DNA of 64,000 nucleotides from Dipteris shenzhenensis (taxonomy: Eukaryota; Polypodiophyta; Polypodiopsida; Gleicheniales), in assembly GCA_047967505.1 (NCBI GenBank), contig CM106541.1. One strand, written 5' to 3'. The position numbers were made by a program, and so were the translations under genes. This document shows positions 35,350 through 46,735 of the stretch, piece by piece (position 1 is the stretch's first letter; each line of letters opens with the position of its first letter). The notes beneath the pieces were generated by a model. It was given only the letters and a program-made list of their open reading frames with translations. It was not told the DNA's origin and made no database searches.

Positions 35350-36310
35350 CTTAAAGGATGAGAAAAGATGCAATCATACTTGCAAAATCAGGATCTAGAG
35401 AGAAAAATACTAAATCTAGAGAGAGAAATACTAAAAGCCTACACTTTCGGAGGTCCCTCCACTTTGTGTGGAGACCCAAAAAGTCCCTCCACTTTGTGTA
35501 GAGACCCAAAAGGTCCCCCCACTTTGTGTAGAGATCCAAAAAGTCCCCCCACTTTGTGTAGAGACCCAAAAGGTCCCCCCCAAAAGTGGAGGGACTCTTG
35601 TCCAAAAGGTCTCCTACAAAAGAGATCCCACCACAGAGGTACCTACAGATTGTGTAGAGACCAACTTGTATAAATATCTCTCAATGGAATGAAGCTCCCA
35701 CTCTTTGGGGTTCAGTGTTCAAGCTCACTATTGTGTTCATGCGATTGATCTCCATTGCATCCATGCTCTCTCACACTATCGTGTTCTAGCATGCCCTTAC
35801 CCTTGCACTCTCTACCCTTGTACTCCCTCCTCCTCCTCCTCCCTCCTCCCTCTCCCATCTCTTCTCCTTCCTCCTCCTTTCCCCCTCCTCCTCCTTCTCG
35901 TTCCTCCTCCTCCTTCCTCCTCCTTCCTCCCTCCTCCTCCTCCCCCTCCCTCCTCTTCCTTCCTCCTCCTTCCTCCCTCGTCCTCCTCCCCCTCCCTCCT
36001 CCTCCTTCCTCCTCCTCCTCCTCCCTCCCTCCTCCTCCACTCTATCCTCTCTTCCTCCTCCTTCCTTGTCCCTCCTCCTCAACCCTTACCCCTCGAATCT
36101 GCGAAGGAGGCTAGCTCTCCACTCCTAAACCTTGGACTCCTCCTAAACTGTGCAACCCCCTCTAAACCTTGGATCTCCTAGTTAACTCTCTCAACCTTGT
36201 TCCCCTTTCTAACCCTGAAATCCCCTTCTAAACCCTTGAACTCCCATGGAGGTGAAAGCCTCCATCAATCGTTATAATCAATCCCTCTTTCTCATTCACA
36301 CGTGCATGAG
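35350..36310 (+). repeat. LTR-like dispersed repeat, copy 2
   Basis: Same family as 1118-2010: CACTTTGTGTAGAGACCC repeats, TATA-type TGTATAAATATCTCTCAATGG (35669-35689), TTCAGTG, TGTTCTAGCATGCCC, a (TCC)n tract at 35821-36060 and the CCCTTGAACTCCCATG block at 36233-36248. Here the leading segment 35350-35443 is in the orientation opposite to that in copy 1. Probably a solo LTR or non-autonomous element; termini not fixed. Confidence 0.6.
35453..35572. repeat. 30-bp tandem repeat, four units
   Basis: Four adjacent 30-bp units starting at 35453, 35483, 35513 and 35543, each GTCCCnCCACTTTGTGTnGA followed by GAnCCAAAAn, plus a partial fifth. The minus-strand open frame through them (LYTKWGDLLGLYTKW) is a by-product of the period of ten codons. 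Confidence 0.9.
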
Positions 36311-36319
36311 ATCTGCTTT

Positions 36320-37480
36320 GCACGCTTTAGCCTACACCTCTCACTGAAACACAACCTGAGGACCTATGCTACACCAATTAGCAAGTCGTTTTTAGGAAGG
36401 TCCCTCTTGTTGTATAGTGACATATTCTTTGCTTGCTTGCAACACGTAGCTGAGGCCTACTTGGTAGACCTCATGGATGACATCTAGTTGGTCTCCATCC
36501 ATAGGAGCAGGGTCAACATGACTATGAAAGATATGCAATTTACTCTACACCTTTTCTATATTGTGCCTTGGGATATACTTAGGATTAGTGTGTGTACTAC
36601 ACCAATCTAGGGATGAGAGGGCTCTCAATCTTATTTATTGTTCCTATGAATATAATTTTTTTGGCATCATTTGAATTCTATGTCTTTATCTTTTCATTCT
36701 TTTGTTTACTTACATGCAATTTGAAAAAAGGAAATAATATTAAGCATCAAAGTTGCATTATTCAAAGTCTATGACTTTGTTATTGTAATCTCTATTTTAC
36801 TTACATGCATTTTAAACAAAGAAAATAATATTCAAAAACAAACAAAGAAATCATTTCAAAATGATTCTTTATTGACTTGGAGTGAGATTACATGGATCAA
36901 CCCATTAGGGCTCATATCACTCTAGCCTATGCGTCTTTCTACAGGGTCTTGCATCCTCTTTAGCTCATGTGAGAATATAGGGTTCAGTAACTAATATTTT
37001 GAGTTGCTTGGGGGTCTATGACACTAGCCGTCTTGCAATGGCTAAGATGCTATGGAGGGTGTAGATCATTTTTTTGAGAACCAAAATAAAGCAATGCTAT
37101 GGTTTACCAAAACTACACGATAAACATTTTAATGGATGGCCTTCATCTTTAGCATCTGACTAAGGACCTTAAACTTCATAATCTTTAACATTCCATCTAG
37201 CAAAAATTACCGATGGGAGACTAATATATGCAGAGCCACTTTTCGATATAATGACTAATGGGAAGCCATCCCTCCCCTAGTAGATCCTCTCCTTATACAG
37301 TTGCACATATATTCATCCAGCCACAAAATGTCTTGGAATCAACCATTGATAAGGAGCAGAACCAACATAGAAGATGCATCATACTCCCAATATTACATCA
37401 ATGTAGAAAGTATACCATATTGATTGTGATGTGCCCTAAACACTAAACCCTAAAATTTGACTTAATTACACCGATGCTTC
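36320..37480. other. Stretch without recognisable gene
   Basis: AT-rich intergenic DNA with only short frames and no repeat or RNA signal that I can support. Confidence 0.45.
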
Positions 37481-37481
37481 T

Positions 37482-37680
37482 TCAAGAAGAGGAAATATAT
37501 ATTGTGAAAATTTATTGAAAAAATATGTATGAAAGCATGAAATTTAGTACCATGTGACCAAGTCCTTTGAGGACCTACTTTTTGCAAACAGTAGGTCTTG
37601 GTCGCATGGTTCTAGATTACATGCTTCCATGCATATTTTTATCTAGATTTTCACCAGATACATTTTCTCTACTCAAGAAA
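37482..37680. repeat. Foldback element 1 (near-perfect hairpin)
   Basis: The 200-bp segment is palindromic around about 37584: GACCTACTTTTTGCAAACAGTAGGTC forms the tip, and arms of about 90 bp pair on either side (for example GCATGAAATTTAGTACCATG with CATGGTTCTAGATTACATGC). Looks like a MITE or a small-RNA-generating hairpin. Confidence 0.8.
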
Positions 37681-37784
37681 CCATCTAGTAGAAAATAAGA
37701 CAATCAAGGAAAAAAATCAGGGTTTTGATAAATTTGGACTTGATTATCTTTTTTAGAGTTTTATTTTCACCAAGGTGTTCATTC

Positions 37785-37960
37785 ACTTGATCTAATAATG
37801 TTGATAAGAATGTAGAAAAAAAAGAGCCTTGAAAGTAAGAAATTCAAAATAATGCAACCACAGCCTACCAAAAAAGTAGGCCCTCATCACACCATTCTAG
37901 ATTTCTTGCTTTCAAAGCTCTTTCTAGTGTAAAGAGTTATATTCATCATTGGATTGATCA
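37785..37960. repeat. Foldback element 2 (hairpin related to element 1)
   Basis: Palindromic around about 37872 with tip GCCTACCAAAAAAGTAGGC; arms include CCTTGAAAGTAAGAAATTC against GATTTCTTGCTTTCAAAGC. The inner arm sequence (GAAAG.A.GAAATT...TGCAACCA) resembles the inner arm of element 1, so the two are probably paralogous. Confidence 0.7.
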
Positions 37961-37964
37961 GGTT

Positions 37965-39600
37965 CAAATTGCAAGAGATTTATAGGGTATGATAATAAAC
38001 CCTAAACTCTATGCTAGATTTGCACAAACTTTTGGTACTTTGGCTCAACATCCTTAATTGTTGTCTGCATGAGACAAATTGCCTCCAAATCAATGAGGTT
38101 GGAGTCTTGAAGTATGCAATCTCATTCACTGTTGGATTGATGAGAGCTTCAAAGTCAATAATATCCACACACATGTTATTCAAGAGCTGGCATAGTGCCT
38201 CATCCTCTCGAAGACTGGTTTCTTCCAAGACTTCATTAAGGGTAAGATATTGTAAATAGTAATTGATGCAAGGTGTAGCTTGGCTATTGCATCATCTAGA
38301 TCATATAGATAAAGGATGGGTAAGTAGGATTTGGTTATTTTATTAACAAAAGATTTATACAATGACATACCAGAGTAACCAAAAGATTCTCACAATGTTA
38401 CACTACTAAATTAGGGTGAGAAAATAGAATATATGCATAAGCATTTAGGGTCAAATATTGTCTAATTTAGGTCCTCTAGGAACACCTACACATGTTGAGC
38501 AATTTATAAACCTCACTCGTAATCATGATTAACCCTATTTTAACCCTTAGTCGATCAACCTAAAGATCCTAAAGAATGTGCTTTTAAGTTTACAAAAGCT
38601 GCCCCACCTATCAACTAGCAAGTATGCACTCTTTGAAGACATGGCACACAAGGATTCCATGTAAGGAAACAAGATGAGTGACCATGTTCCATTTTTGTGA
38701 GAAATGCAATCAACATGGTTTAATTTCTATAGGCCCATAGTCAAGTTGCAACTAGGTCACAAAAAGCAAAATATCATAATAGGGTGGATGCATGCAAGAC
38801 TGAGGTTTCTTGTTTCTATTTTGAAGCATGCTCCCAATATCAAGCTTTAGAATGAATCATTCAATAGATAATGTGGCTTTCACAAGTCGAAGTTTGAATG
38901 TGAGCTAAGCTAGAAAGATTTCAAAATGTCCTTCAAACCATGTGCAATTAGCTAGCTTTAGAACAAAACTATTAAAGGATGCATTTAAGAGATTGTCCTA
39001 CCTATTTGAGGTTGTTCAACCTATGCATTTTATCATTAAATGTATTAGTCATGATGTTGAATTCATATTTATAAATGTCTTATGTCTAGCCTTGAGGTAA
39101 AGCATCCAAGCCTCCTGCAACTAGATGAAGGCCACAACTCTCATTTTGTTGCCAAAAACGAAAATTCTATAGCTTTTGTCAATGCTATTTCAAAGCACAT
39201 ACCTACGACTTGGAAGATTGCCCGTCAGTTAGAAAAATTTGAGGTTTGGTCTTACAAAAGATGCTATTGCAACTTGCACGAGGTTTGCTCAATTCTTGAT
39301 AAAACCTTTGGACGTTAGCACCCTGCATTTTGCTACCTGGTGCTAAAGAAAAAGGGAGTGCATGTACAACATAAGTATGCCAATATATAGGGGAAAGACG
39401 ACCAAAGCAAATACTTTTCAATGTGCAAAGGAAAGTGGGATAATAAACCCTGAAAACGACAACAGAGAAAAAAAAAGATCACGTCACTTGGAAAACTCTC
39501 CTCCGTAATTCAAATATTGTGGAGATTTGAAGTGTGTTAAAGCATATAAAGCAAGCGATATAGTTTCATAGGAAAAGCAGATAAAAAGGAAAGCAAATAA
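37965..39600. other. Stretch without recognisable gene
   Basis: Contains two modest frames, minus 38228-37980 (MEETSLREDEALCQLL...) and plus 39082-39318, neither matching a family known to me. The second lies beyond the 3' end of the phosphatase gene. Confidence 0.4.
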
Positions 39601-39717
39601 TATACTTATCATCCCTCAAAGGCCCCAAGGCAGTGACCAATGGATTGGGTGTAAAGGTAATACACATAACACTCTTGACTGTTGTGTTTGTGTGTTTTAC
39701 AAATGAGGTCTAACATT

Positions 39718-41043
39718 TCACAGAGCCAATAAATTTCCTGAGAGTGAACTTGTGCATGTGTTAGACACTTGCATAAACATTCGCATTGGCGAGCTACAGT
39801 TGGATTGGTGAGTGTAAAGACCACTCCATCTCTGAGCCGTCATAATAGAATGGGATCTTAGATACATCTGTATCTTTGATTGGTGACTGTATGATCTCAC
39901 TGGCCTTATCAATCTATGCTGCAGGCAATCACTTGTGGCATAAGCTCCTGTTATCTTAAAGTTTTGTTCCACCTTCTTCAATTTGAACAACGCATTCTCC
40001 ATGTCTTTGGCATTCTCCCATGGATACACATCTGCCTTTATCTTCTCCTTGTTTTGGGTGAGCAACCCCAACAGTGGGTATCTGTCCATTTAAATCAGTT
40101 AAGGAGAAGCAGCTATAGCCTACAGCCCTACAGGCTAAATCTCAATTAAAATCGAGGCCCGTTGTGAACATACCCTTGTCTCGGAAAAATGCAATCCCCA
40201 GCGCTGAGCCTCAACGATGGACAGAAGTCACCATTACCATCGCCAGCGTAGATGATCCGTTTCTCGTTCGCTGGAATTTCAGCTCGTATTAGGTCAATGA
40301 TTCTTCCCTGAAAGACCCACCAGTAGACAATCAGAAAGCAATGTCATCGCTAACTGTGAGGGACTCTTGCCCGCAGTCTGTTCACCTTGCACATGTTAGG
40401 AGGGCAAAGTTTGCAAGCATGAGGAGGTTCTGACTTGGAATGGAACGGTCCAATGTGCAGCCTTCCGTTCTCATCTATGTAGGCAGGATTGGTGTAAATC
40501 TCACTGAAAAGTTGGGAAATCTCATATTTGTCCAGGATTGTTTTGATAAAGAAGGTGTTAGCATCGCTAACAATCTTGAGGTCGCACCTGGTAGCAAGCA
40601 GAATGACTCGTCATGTCCAAAAATGCGAGGAATCAAACGAATGTGTGCATATCCGACCAAAGGCAAAACAAGCTCACGCCTGATACAACCTACCCGAGGG
40701 CATGCGCTGCTTTGATTAATGTAATCATTTTCGGCTCAAAGGGAACGGAATGCAAGCTTTCAACTATTTCTGAGGCAGTCTTCCCTTTGGAGTGCAGCTC
40801 TGCCATGATAGCATCCTGAAACAAGCAGAACAAGTCACTGTTACGCCTCCACTGTATGGCATCAAGAATCACATCAAATTTACTAGATCAAAACAAGACA
40901 AAGCAAACCATCATGTCGTTCCAAGGAAGGCGGGCACGCAGAGAGTCGAAAAGTTGAGTTGCGCCCAACTGCTCAACAACCCAATTATCGCTATCGACGT
41001 CGATGATGGTGGAGTCGAAGTCGAAGATGATCATGGTGTCCAT
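39718..41043 (-). CDS. HAD-family phosphatase, PS2/PECP1 (PHOSPHO-type) homologue, five exons
   Basis: Exons (minus strand): 41043-40909, 40815-40694, 40587-40386, 40307-40174, 40081-39718; all four introns are GT-AG (78-106 nt) and phases join, giving 318 aa. Motif I is IIFDFDSTIIDVDSDNWVV (residues 5-23, nucleophile Asp in DFDST), then PWNDMM, HALGCDLKIVSDANT (motif II), PPHACKLCPPNMCK (family signature) and YAGDGNGDFCPSL (motif IV, Mg-binding Asp). The family is plant cytosolic phosphatases acting on small phospho-substrates (phosphoethanolamine, phosphocholine, pyrophosphate, or thiamine monophosphate in relatives), often induced by phosphate starvation. Which paralogue this is, and the exact C-terminus after about residue 240, are uncertain. 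No disabling change seen. Confidence 0.88.
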
Positions 41044-41059
41044 GTTATGAAATCTTGAA

Positions 41060-42000
41060 ACCGATGAAATCTAAAACTGTGCCGTGATCAGCAGCACTTC
41101 ACCAAATACACCCCAAGGCTTTTTCAAGGAGGAGGAGGAGGGAAGTAGCACCTTTAGTCAAATGTCTTTAAACCGTTTTGCGCATAATTTTTCAACCCTT
41201 GGTCCTACTGGCCAAGGATAAAGAAAACTGGCTCGAGATCCTAGAGCCAGCCTTTGGACCTTTGCTCAGAGTCCACCTTGGGATCAACTATACCTAGCTC
41301 CTCATACTTGTATCTTTTAAATTGAGAAGTGGGCCCCATCCACACATCCATGAGACTTTTGCATGTTACATATTGGTGGCTTCGATAATCACAAAGACCA
41401 TTAACCTCTCAATCAACTATAGAATCTTGAAGTAGAATATAGGTAGCATATCCACTGTGGGATGATGGGGTAATGTCTAGATTTTTCCAATAATCTCCTA
41501 GCACTTAGCTCTGAATGTTAGCGCTTGATCGAAATTGTGACAAGCCTTATCATAAATGGAGATTTTAGGGGGTGTCACCTAGTGGATCTGTCTAGTGAAG
41601 TGGTTGACTAGCACGTGTGGTGGACAAAGTAGATCCACTGGCTTGGGCCGAGGTATGGGGAATTGGCTCCATCCAAGCATACGGCAAAGTGTGCCTTGAG
41701 CATCCTAACTGGAAAGACTTCTTAAAGGCTCAATAAAAGGAAGTTGTTCTAGATATGTTTGCATTGTTGCCTTAGACAAGGCATGGTGTCTCCATTTGTG
41801 TGCCTGTCTCTGTCCACGTACTTGGGGATGAGGAAGCATTAGTTTCAAATAGAGTAGGTTAAGGCTGGAGATATAGAAAAATCAATGCATGGGCTATTGT
41901 ATTTTTGTCCAAGTCCATCGCTTGCTTGTTGGCGGGGCCTTGACCTACCTTAGCTACCGTGGTTCATGATCCAATTGTCTTAGCTGAAACTCTTGGCAGG
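41060..42000. other. Upstream region of the phosphatase gene
   Basis: Contains its promoter by position. I found no clear TATA box or P1BS-type (GNATATNC) site, and no other gene. Confidence 0.4.
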
Positions 42001-42009
42001 CTAGGCTAG

Positions 42010-42940
42010 GTGAAAGGCTATGAGGCTGACCAGTCACCACCCTATCCAGAGGCACCATCCTCATAATCATCACTCAATCCTTGATGCCAAGCCAACTTTC
42101 TTGGATGCTCATTGGGAGTGTTTAACCTTTGCAATAGAACTTGTATCTTCTCAAAGTGGCCACCTTTTCTCAAAGTGTGGTGTTCTCTTGGCACAACTGG
42201 CGCATCTCAACAATAATAGCAGTTGAGTGAAGAAGGGACTCTAGCCTTTTTTGGTTTGTTGTTGTGAGGAGCTATCCCTATGTGGCAAGGGTGCTTTGTG
42301 TCTGCACTAGCTGAGCTTGGGATTTCTGAGGCTATCCATTGACTGTGGCATGTCCTTCTTGCAGCTTTGGTGTGTGCCTCTTGAAGGATGTCAAATTGTA
42401 CTTGTAGTTTCTTGTGCTTGGTGTTATAGAAGTCGATCTTATCTTCATAAAAGTATTCTATCTTCTTTGCATAAGCTTCATGCTCTCTTCTAAGAGCTTG
42501 GGGTGGAACCCCACTCCTGGCCAAATGGCAAAGGGTGTGAGGAGTTGTGGGAGTCCCTTCCTAGAGTTGGCACCAATTAGCTTTATCCTTAGAAGGAAGA
42601 ATACTTCCAAAGTAGTATAACTGATCTAAGACCTCTCTAGCAAGAACTTCCATTTGGTGGCAAAAGCAACCTTACAACTCGAGGAGGGTCAGGGACTTGG
42701 TTGCTTAGATGTGGGCCCAACTTTTTGAATGATCGATTATGCACTTTTTGGCTAGTGGTAGCTCCAATAACTCAGTGAGAATTTTTGTACCTTTCACATT
42801 AGGCACTATATCTAGGGCTTGCATATTCTCATCACGCTTTGTCTTCTCAGTGGGCTCCTCAAACAAACACCTTCTTTCCCTTAAAATCTATCAATATTTC
42901 CACAACGGCACCATTAGGAAAAAAGGGAGCTCATTTTGGG
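42010..42940 (-). pseudogene. Unrecognised coiled-coil-like coding relic
   Basis: On the minus strand a broken protein-like sequence runs from about 42850 (ENMQALDIVPNVKGTKILTE) through several stops to 42524-42207 (YAKKIEYFYEDKIDFYNTKH and onward, heptad-like and charged). Family unknown; it could be a transposon-associated ORF. The plus strand at about 42860-42945 has instead a segment ending LGKKGAHFGAF that resembles LGKKRAHFGAL on the minus strand near 63780, so two relics may overlap here. Confidence 0.3.
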
Positions 42941-43404
42941 GCCTTTTAGGGTTTCGAAAAAATGTCTCTCAACCAATGAGAAGAAGGCCAATGTAACGTA
43001 GGAATTTCACAAAAATAGGCAAAAATATGAAAAAGAAAATAGTACTTTATGTTGTTACAAGCGTGTGGCATTAATGAGAAGATTTGTCTTTTATTCTTTT
43101 ACCGTTCGCCTGTCTTATCAAGAGATGTGGACCCAAAACCTAAACAGAGCTCCATTTTAAAACCTTTCCGCATGGTGACCCAAAACAACCATCCACTTTC
43201 TCTTGTTCTCCAGCGCCATTCCTCTACTTTCACCACGACGAGCCATTCCATTCTCTCTTTGACAAGCATTCCTCATTGCATCACTGTTGTTGTGATGCTC
43301 TTAAACTTTCAAGACAATAAGCTCCTTTCACCGTTTATTCACTTGTTCTCAGTTTCATTCATTTTTGTTAATGTCTTACTATTTTAGCGTGTGTTTCTTT
43401 GACT

Positions 43405-44657
43405 TCGCAGGTATTAGAGTGAGGATTTCAAATGGCAACCAAAAACTTTGCTCGTGCCACTAGGAAGTGGTCTGTCACTCTACCTAGCGAAGATGTGGAT
43501 GTACAAAGTATCTCTTTGCTGTGAAAACCTACCTCACTTATCTCATGTGTAGAAATTTCCAATACTGTGAATGTGGATGGTAGCTGGGAAAGGATAGCAG
43601 TGGTGGCAAAAGGAGATTCGATTCTAATGCAACCCAGCAAGCAGAGAAAGCAACAATCAACTAATACTTTTTTGGCTTCTTGGAAGGGCAGAGTGAAAGA
43701 TTTCAGAGTAAAAAAGGAAGGCACAAGATGCGTCAGAGAGGTTCGGATACAACATGTCTACATGCACCGAGAACTTGTATTATGAGATCATCCTACTTAT
43801 CTTCCACACTATAGACCCAATTGTAAGTGTATTTGTGTAATGAAATATGAAATATTTGTTTCTTTCAATGATAGATAGTCTCTTTGTTTTCATTTAGATA
43901 TATATCCCTCATCATACGAAGAGTGGCAACCACTGGAGTGCAAACTGGGATTCTTTGATGCTTTACATGGTGCTATTGGGGAGCTACAGTACAGAGGTAG
44001 AAAATCAACAACCTTGGCTGAATGGGGTATATTTTTTTATGATCACTTTTATCAATTGATGGATGATGCTCACTCACACGGTGTATTAAAAAAGCAAGAT
44101 CTCCGACGTGGAATACAGTTGATTGGCCAGTCCCTGATGGTGGTAGCATCATAGAATCCTACAGAGCCAAACTATTTTTAGAAGTACAACATTCCTTGAA
44201 ACCAAATATTGCTACTAGGATAGTTAAAATCAACGTTTTCATGCCACTTATAGTTTTTGTAGAACTTTTTCAGGATTATCCAATTAAAGTTTGTAAAACC
44301 ATGTTGAATTTCAGAGCAAAAGCGTATGATGAAGTTCCAATTCCAAAATTTTTGGATAATGGTTGGGATAGAATGGTGGCCAACAATGTGCATTGTGAGG
44401 TTGCTCATAACTCCATCAACATTAAGTGCATGATTGCCTTGCAAAACTTTATTTTCTCTCTTTACTATAAATGCAGCAGTATGATAGGCACAAAACTTGT
44501 GGCAATGGACCAAGACAAGAGGTCATCAGGTCCAATAACTGAAATCAATGTTATTGAGAATGACATTCTTCTAACATCCATATCACTGGGACAATGCTGC
44601 ACTCTCTATCAGTTACGCAATGATATTATTATGGAGACTGAGAACAATATCCATTAA
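43405..44657 (+). pseudogene. Unrecognised multi-exon gene relic, about 380 codons
   Basis: An acceptor-like TTCGCAG ends at 43411; the ATG at 43432 starts MATKNFARATRKWSVTL. After a TGA (43522) the frame gives DGSWERIAVVAKGDSILMQ, ASWKGRVKDFRVKKEG, REVRIQHVYMHREL and a TGA (43783). A GT-AG intron (43823-43897) leads to YPSSYEEWQPLECKLGFFDA and onward to KKQDLRRG. One +1 shift near 44117 joins NTVDWPVPDGGSIIESY, then frame 44196-44657. The parts read as one globular protein with three disablements. I recognise no domain; a nuclear or transposon-borne protein is possible. Confidence 0.4.
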
Positions 44658-45009
44658 GAATTTTCATTCGTTTTGAACAACAAGAAATTAAGTTGGTTTC
44701 CACCCTGTGTTTCTCCTAATTTGACCACCCTGTGTTTCTCCTAATTTGATTCTCTTTACATTTGCATAATACAGTTACATATTGCTAAAAATTTATTTTT
44801 GCAGATACTTCAAAGCAGTGAAAACAAAATTCAATGCAAGGACATTCTAAATAGAACAATTCAAATAATACAAAGCTATTGACTCAGGTATTACTTGCAG
44901 CCAAAAAAATATATTTAACATTTGATGTATTAATACAAAACGATTACAAGTATAATTTATTTTTATATTATTGCTCAGATTCTCTCCCTTGACTTTTTTG
45001 AAGTGGAGA

Positions 45010-45470
45010 CTCCTGAGAATCTTCCACATGCTACTCAGGTTGCTGCTATTGTGGATCCTACTGCTGTACATCCTGCTGTGGATCCAGCTGCTGCACATCC
45101 TCCATCGGTACTGCCTCCTCCTGAATCCACTCCTCTTGCATTAACTCTTCTTGCTGCTTTGGTTTCCCTGCCTCCTTGTCCATGGGCTTGGGCTTGGCCT
45201 TGTGCTGCTTTGATGTCCCTGCCTCCTTGTGCATAGGCTCGCGCTTTTGGAAAAGATCAAGCAGCTCATCAACACCGACACCTTCTAGAATGTCTTCTAG
45301 ATTGCTAGTGCTGGGACATTCTGAGCCTCTTGTTCAACTCACAGATCCTCATTGCCTTTTGAGCCCTCTCTTGTATGGACTGGTTGGTCTAGTGCTAGAC
45401 AAGGGGAAGAGTGCTCTAGCAGCTTTAGAATTGTCTTTGCTCTAAAGCTATGTACATATTCAGAGTTGCA
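45010..45470 (-). pseudogene. Unrecognised Gln/Glu/Lys-rich coding relic
   Basis: The minus strand reads RAQKAMRICELNKRLR, then after a shift NLEDILEGVGVDELLDLF, a Lys/Pro-rich stretch and a Gln-rich tail (EDVQQLDPQQDVQQ) with stops near 45070 and 45035. The complementary plus frame is Pro/Ala/Leu-rich and less natural. Family unknown. The tail has an imprecise 21-bp repeat (GGATCCnnnTGCTG-type on plus). Confidence 0.3.
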
Positions 45471-45483
45471 TCACTGCCATCAT

Positions 45484-45570
45484 CCCCCCCCCCCTTCCTC
45501 CCATCATCCCTTCAACACCCCCCCTCCCCCCCTTACTCCCATCATCCCCCCAAACCCCCCCCCCCCCCTC
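45484..45570. repeat. Poly-C-rich low-complexity tract
   Basis: Runs of 7 to 15 C bases on the plus strand, separated by TTC, ATC and AAA. Such runs are prone to length errors, so frames through them are unreliable. Confidence 0.85.
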
Positions 45571-46735
45571 ACTATACTTGTGCAAGAGCCACAGACAAGT
45601 CACCAGGGCTAGCCATGGATAGAACAAATCTAGGTACTCATATATACCACTTAGGAATCTGCTATATTTGTGGGCAGTAGTGTTTTTTGATCTGTGGTTG
45701 TGTAGACCTCACCTTTCCTTAGGTGCCAGTGACACATCACATAGAGAATAGCTTTTTTTGCCAGAAAACACAATTTGAGGCTCTTTTTCATTAAAATACA
45801 CTAGATCGCGTTTATTAGCAAAATATGCTAGGTGTGCAAGAATTAGATAAAAAATGCGATTTGGAGCAGTTTTCCTGAAGAAACTTGAATATCACCTTTT
45901 GTAGCAAAAGGTACTAACCTTATTAGTATGTATCAGCTTGAGAAGCGCTTGATGGGTGCCAGCTTGATGATTGTCAGCTTGATGTACCTTGAGCTGTAGT
46001 GGGTCAGTGTGGATAATAGTTTGATGGGTGTCAGCTTGATGGGTTGAGATAGAGGTGTAGTGGGTCTAAGGGAAGGACCTGGAGCTGTATTGGGCTAGGG
46101 TAATAGAGCTATTGAGGTTGTCTATCACAAACCTATAGGGAGGAAGATGAAACTAGAGATGGAGATGACAATGGGAATGATTAAGTCTGGTAGCTTGGTC
46201 TAAAATAGGTGCATGCAATCACTAGATACTCTAAATATAGTACCTTGAAGACCAATTTTGGCATGTGTGGCTGACAAGTATGACTTGATTAGATATCTTT
46301 GCCATCTCCTCTTATCTTCACATTTCTCCAACCATTTAATAATTTTGAATCTTCATCTTCTTCCTCATCTTCATCTAGACAATACTTTAGACCTTGCTTT
46401 TTTCCCATCATCATCCCCACCTACCTATACTCGTGCAAAAGCCATGGAGAGAAAGGATATAGGTACTTAAATACACCACGGTCTTGATCTACCTTTCCAA
46501 TTGTCTTGTTTATCTATCTAATTCAACTACATCAGCTAGTAGTCATCTGCTTCATCCTTTGAATGATCAAGACAACTATCTTGCAGATTTACCTAAATTT
46601 TCTCTAGACATGATGTTTTTGCATCAATAGGACTTTTTGCTAGAAAATGTGATTTCAGTCTATATAATTATAAAGACATTCATATCGCGTTTTTCTACAA
46701 ACTTTAAAAGAGAAGGAGCTAACCATCTAGGTGAT
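45570..46735 (+). repeat. Diverged direct repeat, two copies about 0.85 kb apart
   Basis: Copy one (about 45570-45910) and copy two (about 46420-46735) share CTATACTyGTGCAArAGCCA, GATAnnnnAnnTAGGTACT, CTTTTTGCyAGAAAAyrynATTT, TCGCGTTT and GnnACTAACC-type blocks in the same order, with many indels. They look like duplicated exon/intron units of the relic that follows at 46.7-47.7 kb. Confidence 0.45.

Noticed and set aside
34593-35572. Possible CRISPR-like array (regular short repeats)
   Set aside because: Units are adjacent with no unique spacers, and the setting is plant nuclear DNA.
35351-35605. Open frame with LYTKW repeats
   Set aside because: Caused by a 30-bp tandem repeat in a non-coding LTR-like element, not a repeat protein.
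35755-36181. Leu/Pro/Ser-rich and Glu/Arg/Gly-rich open frames on opposite strands
   Set aside because: Both result from the (TCC)n tract; neither has a natural protein start or family match.
45003-45236. Plus-strand Pro/Ala/Leu-rich frame
   Set aside because: The reverse strand gives a more natural Lys/Gln/Glu-rich protein; the plus frame appears to be its shadow.
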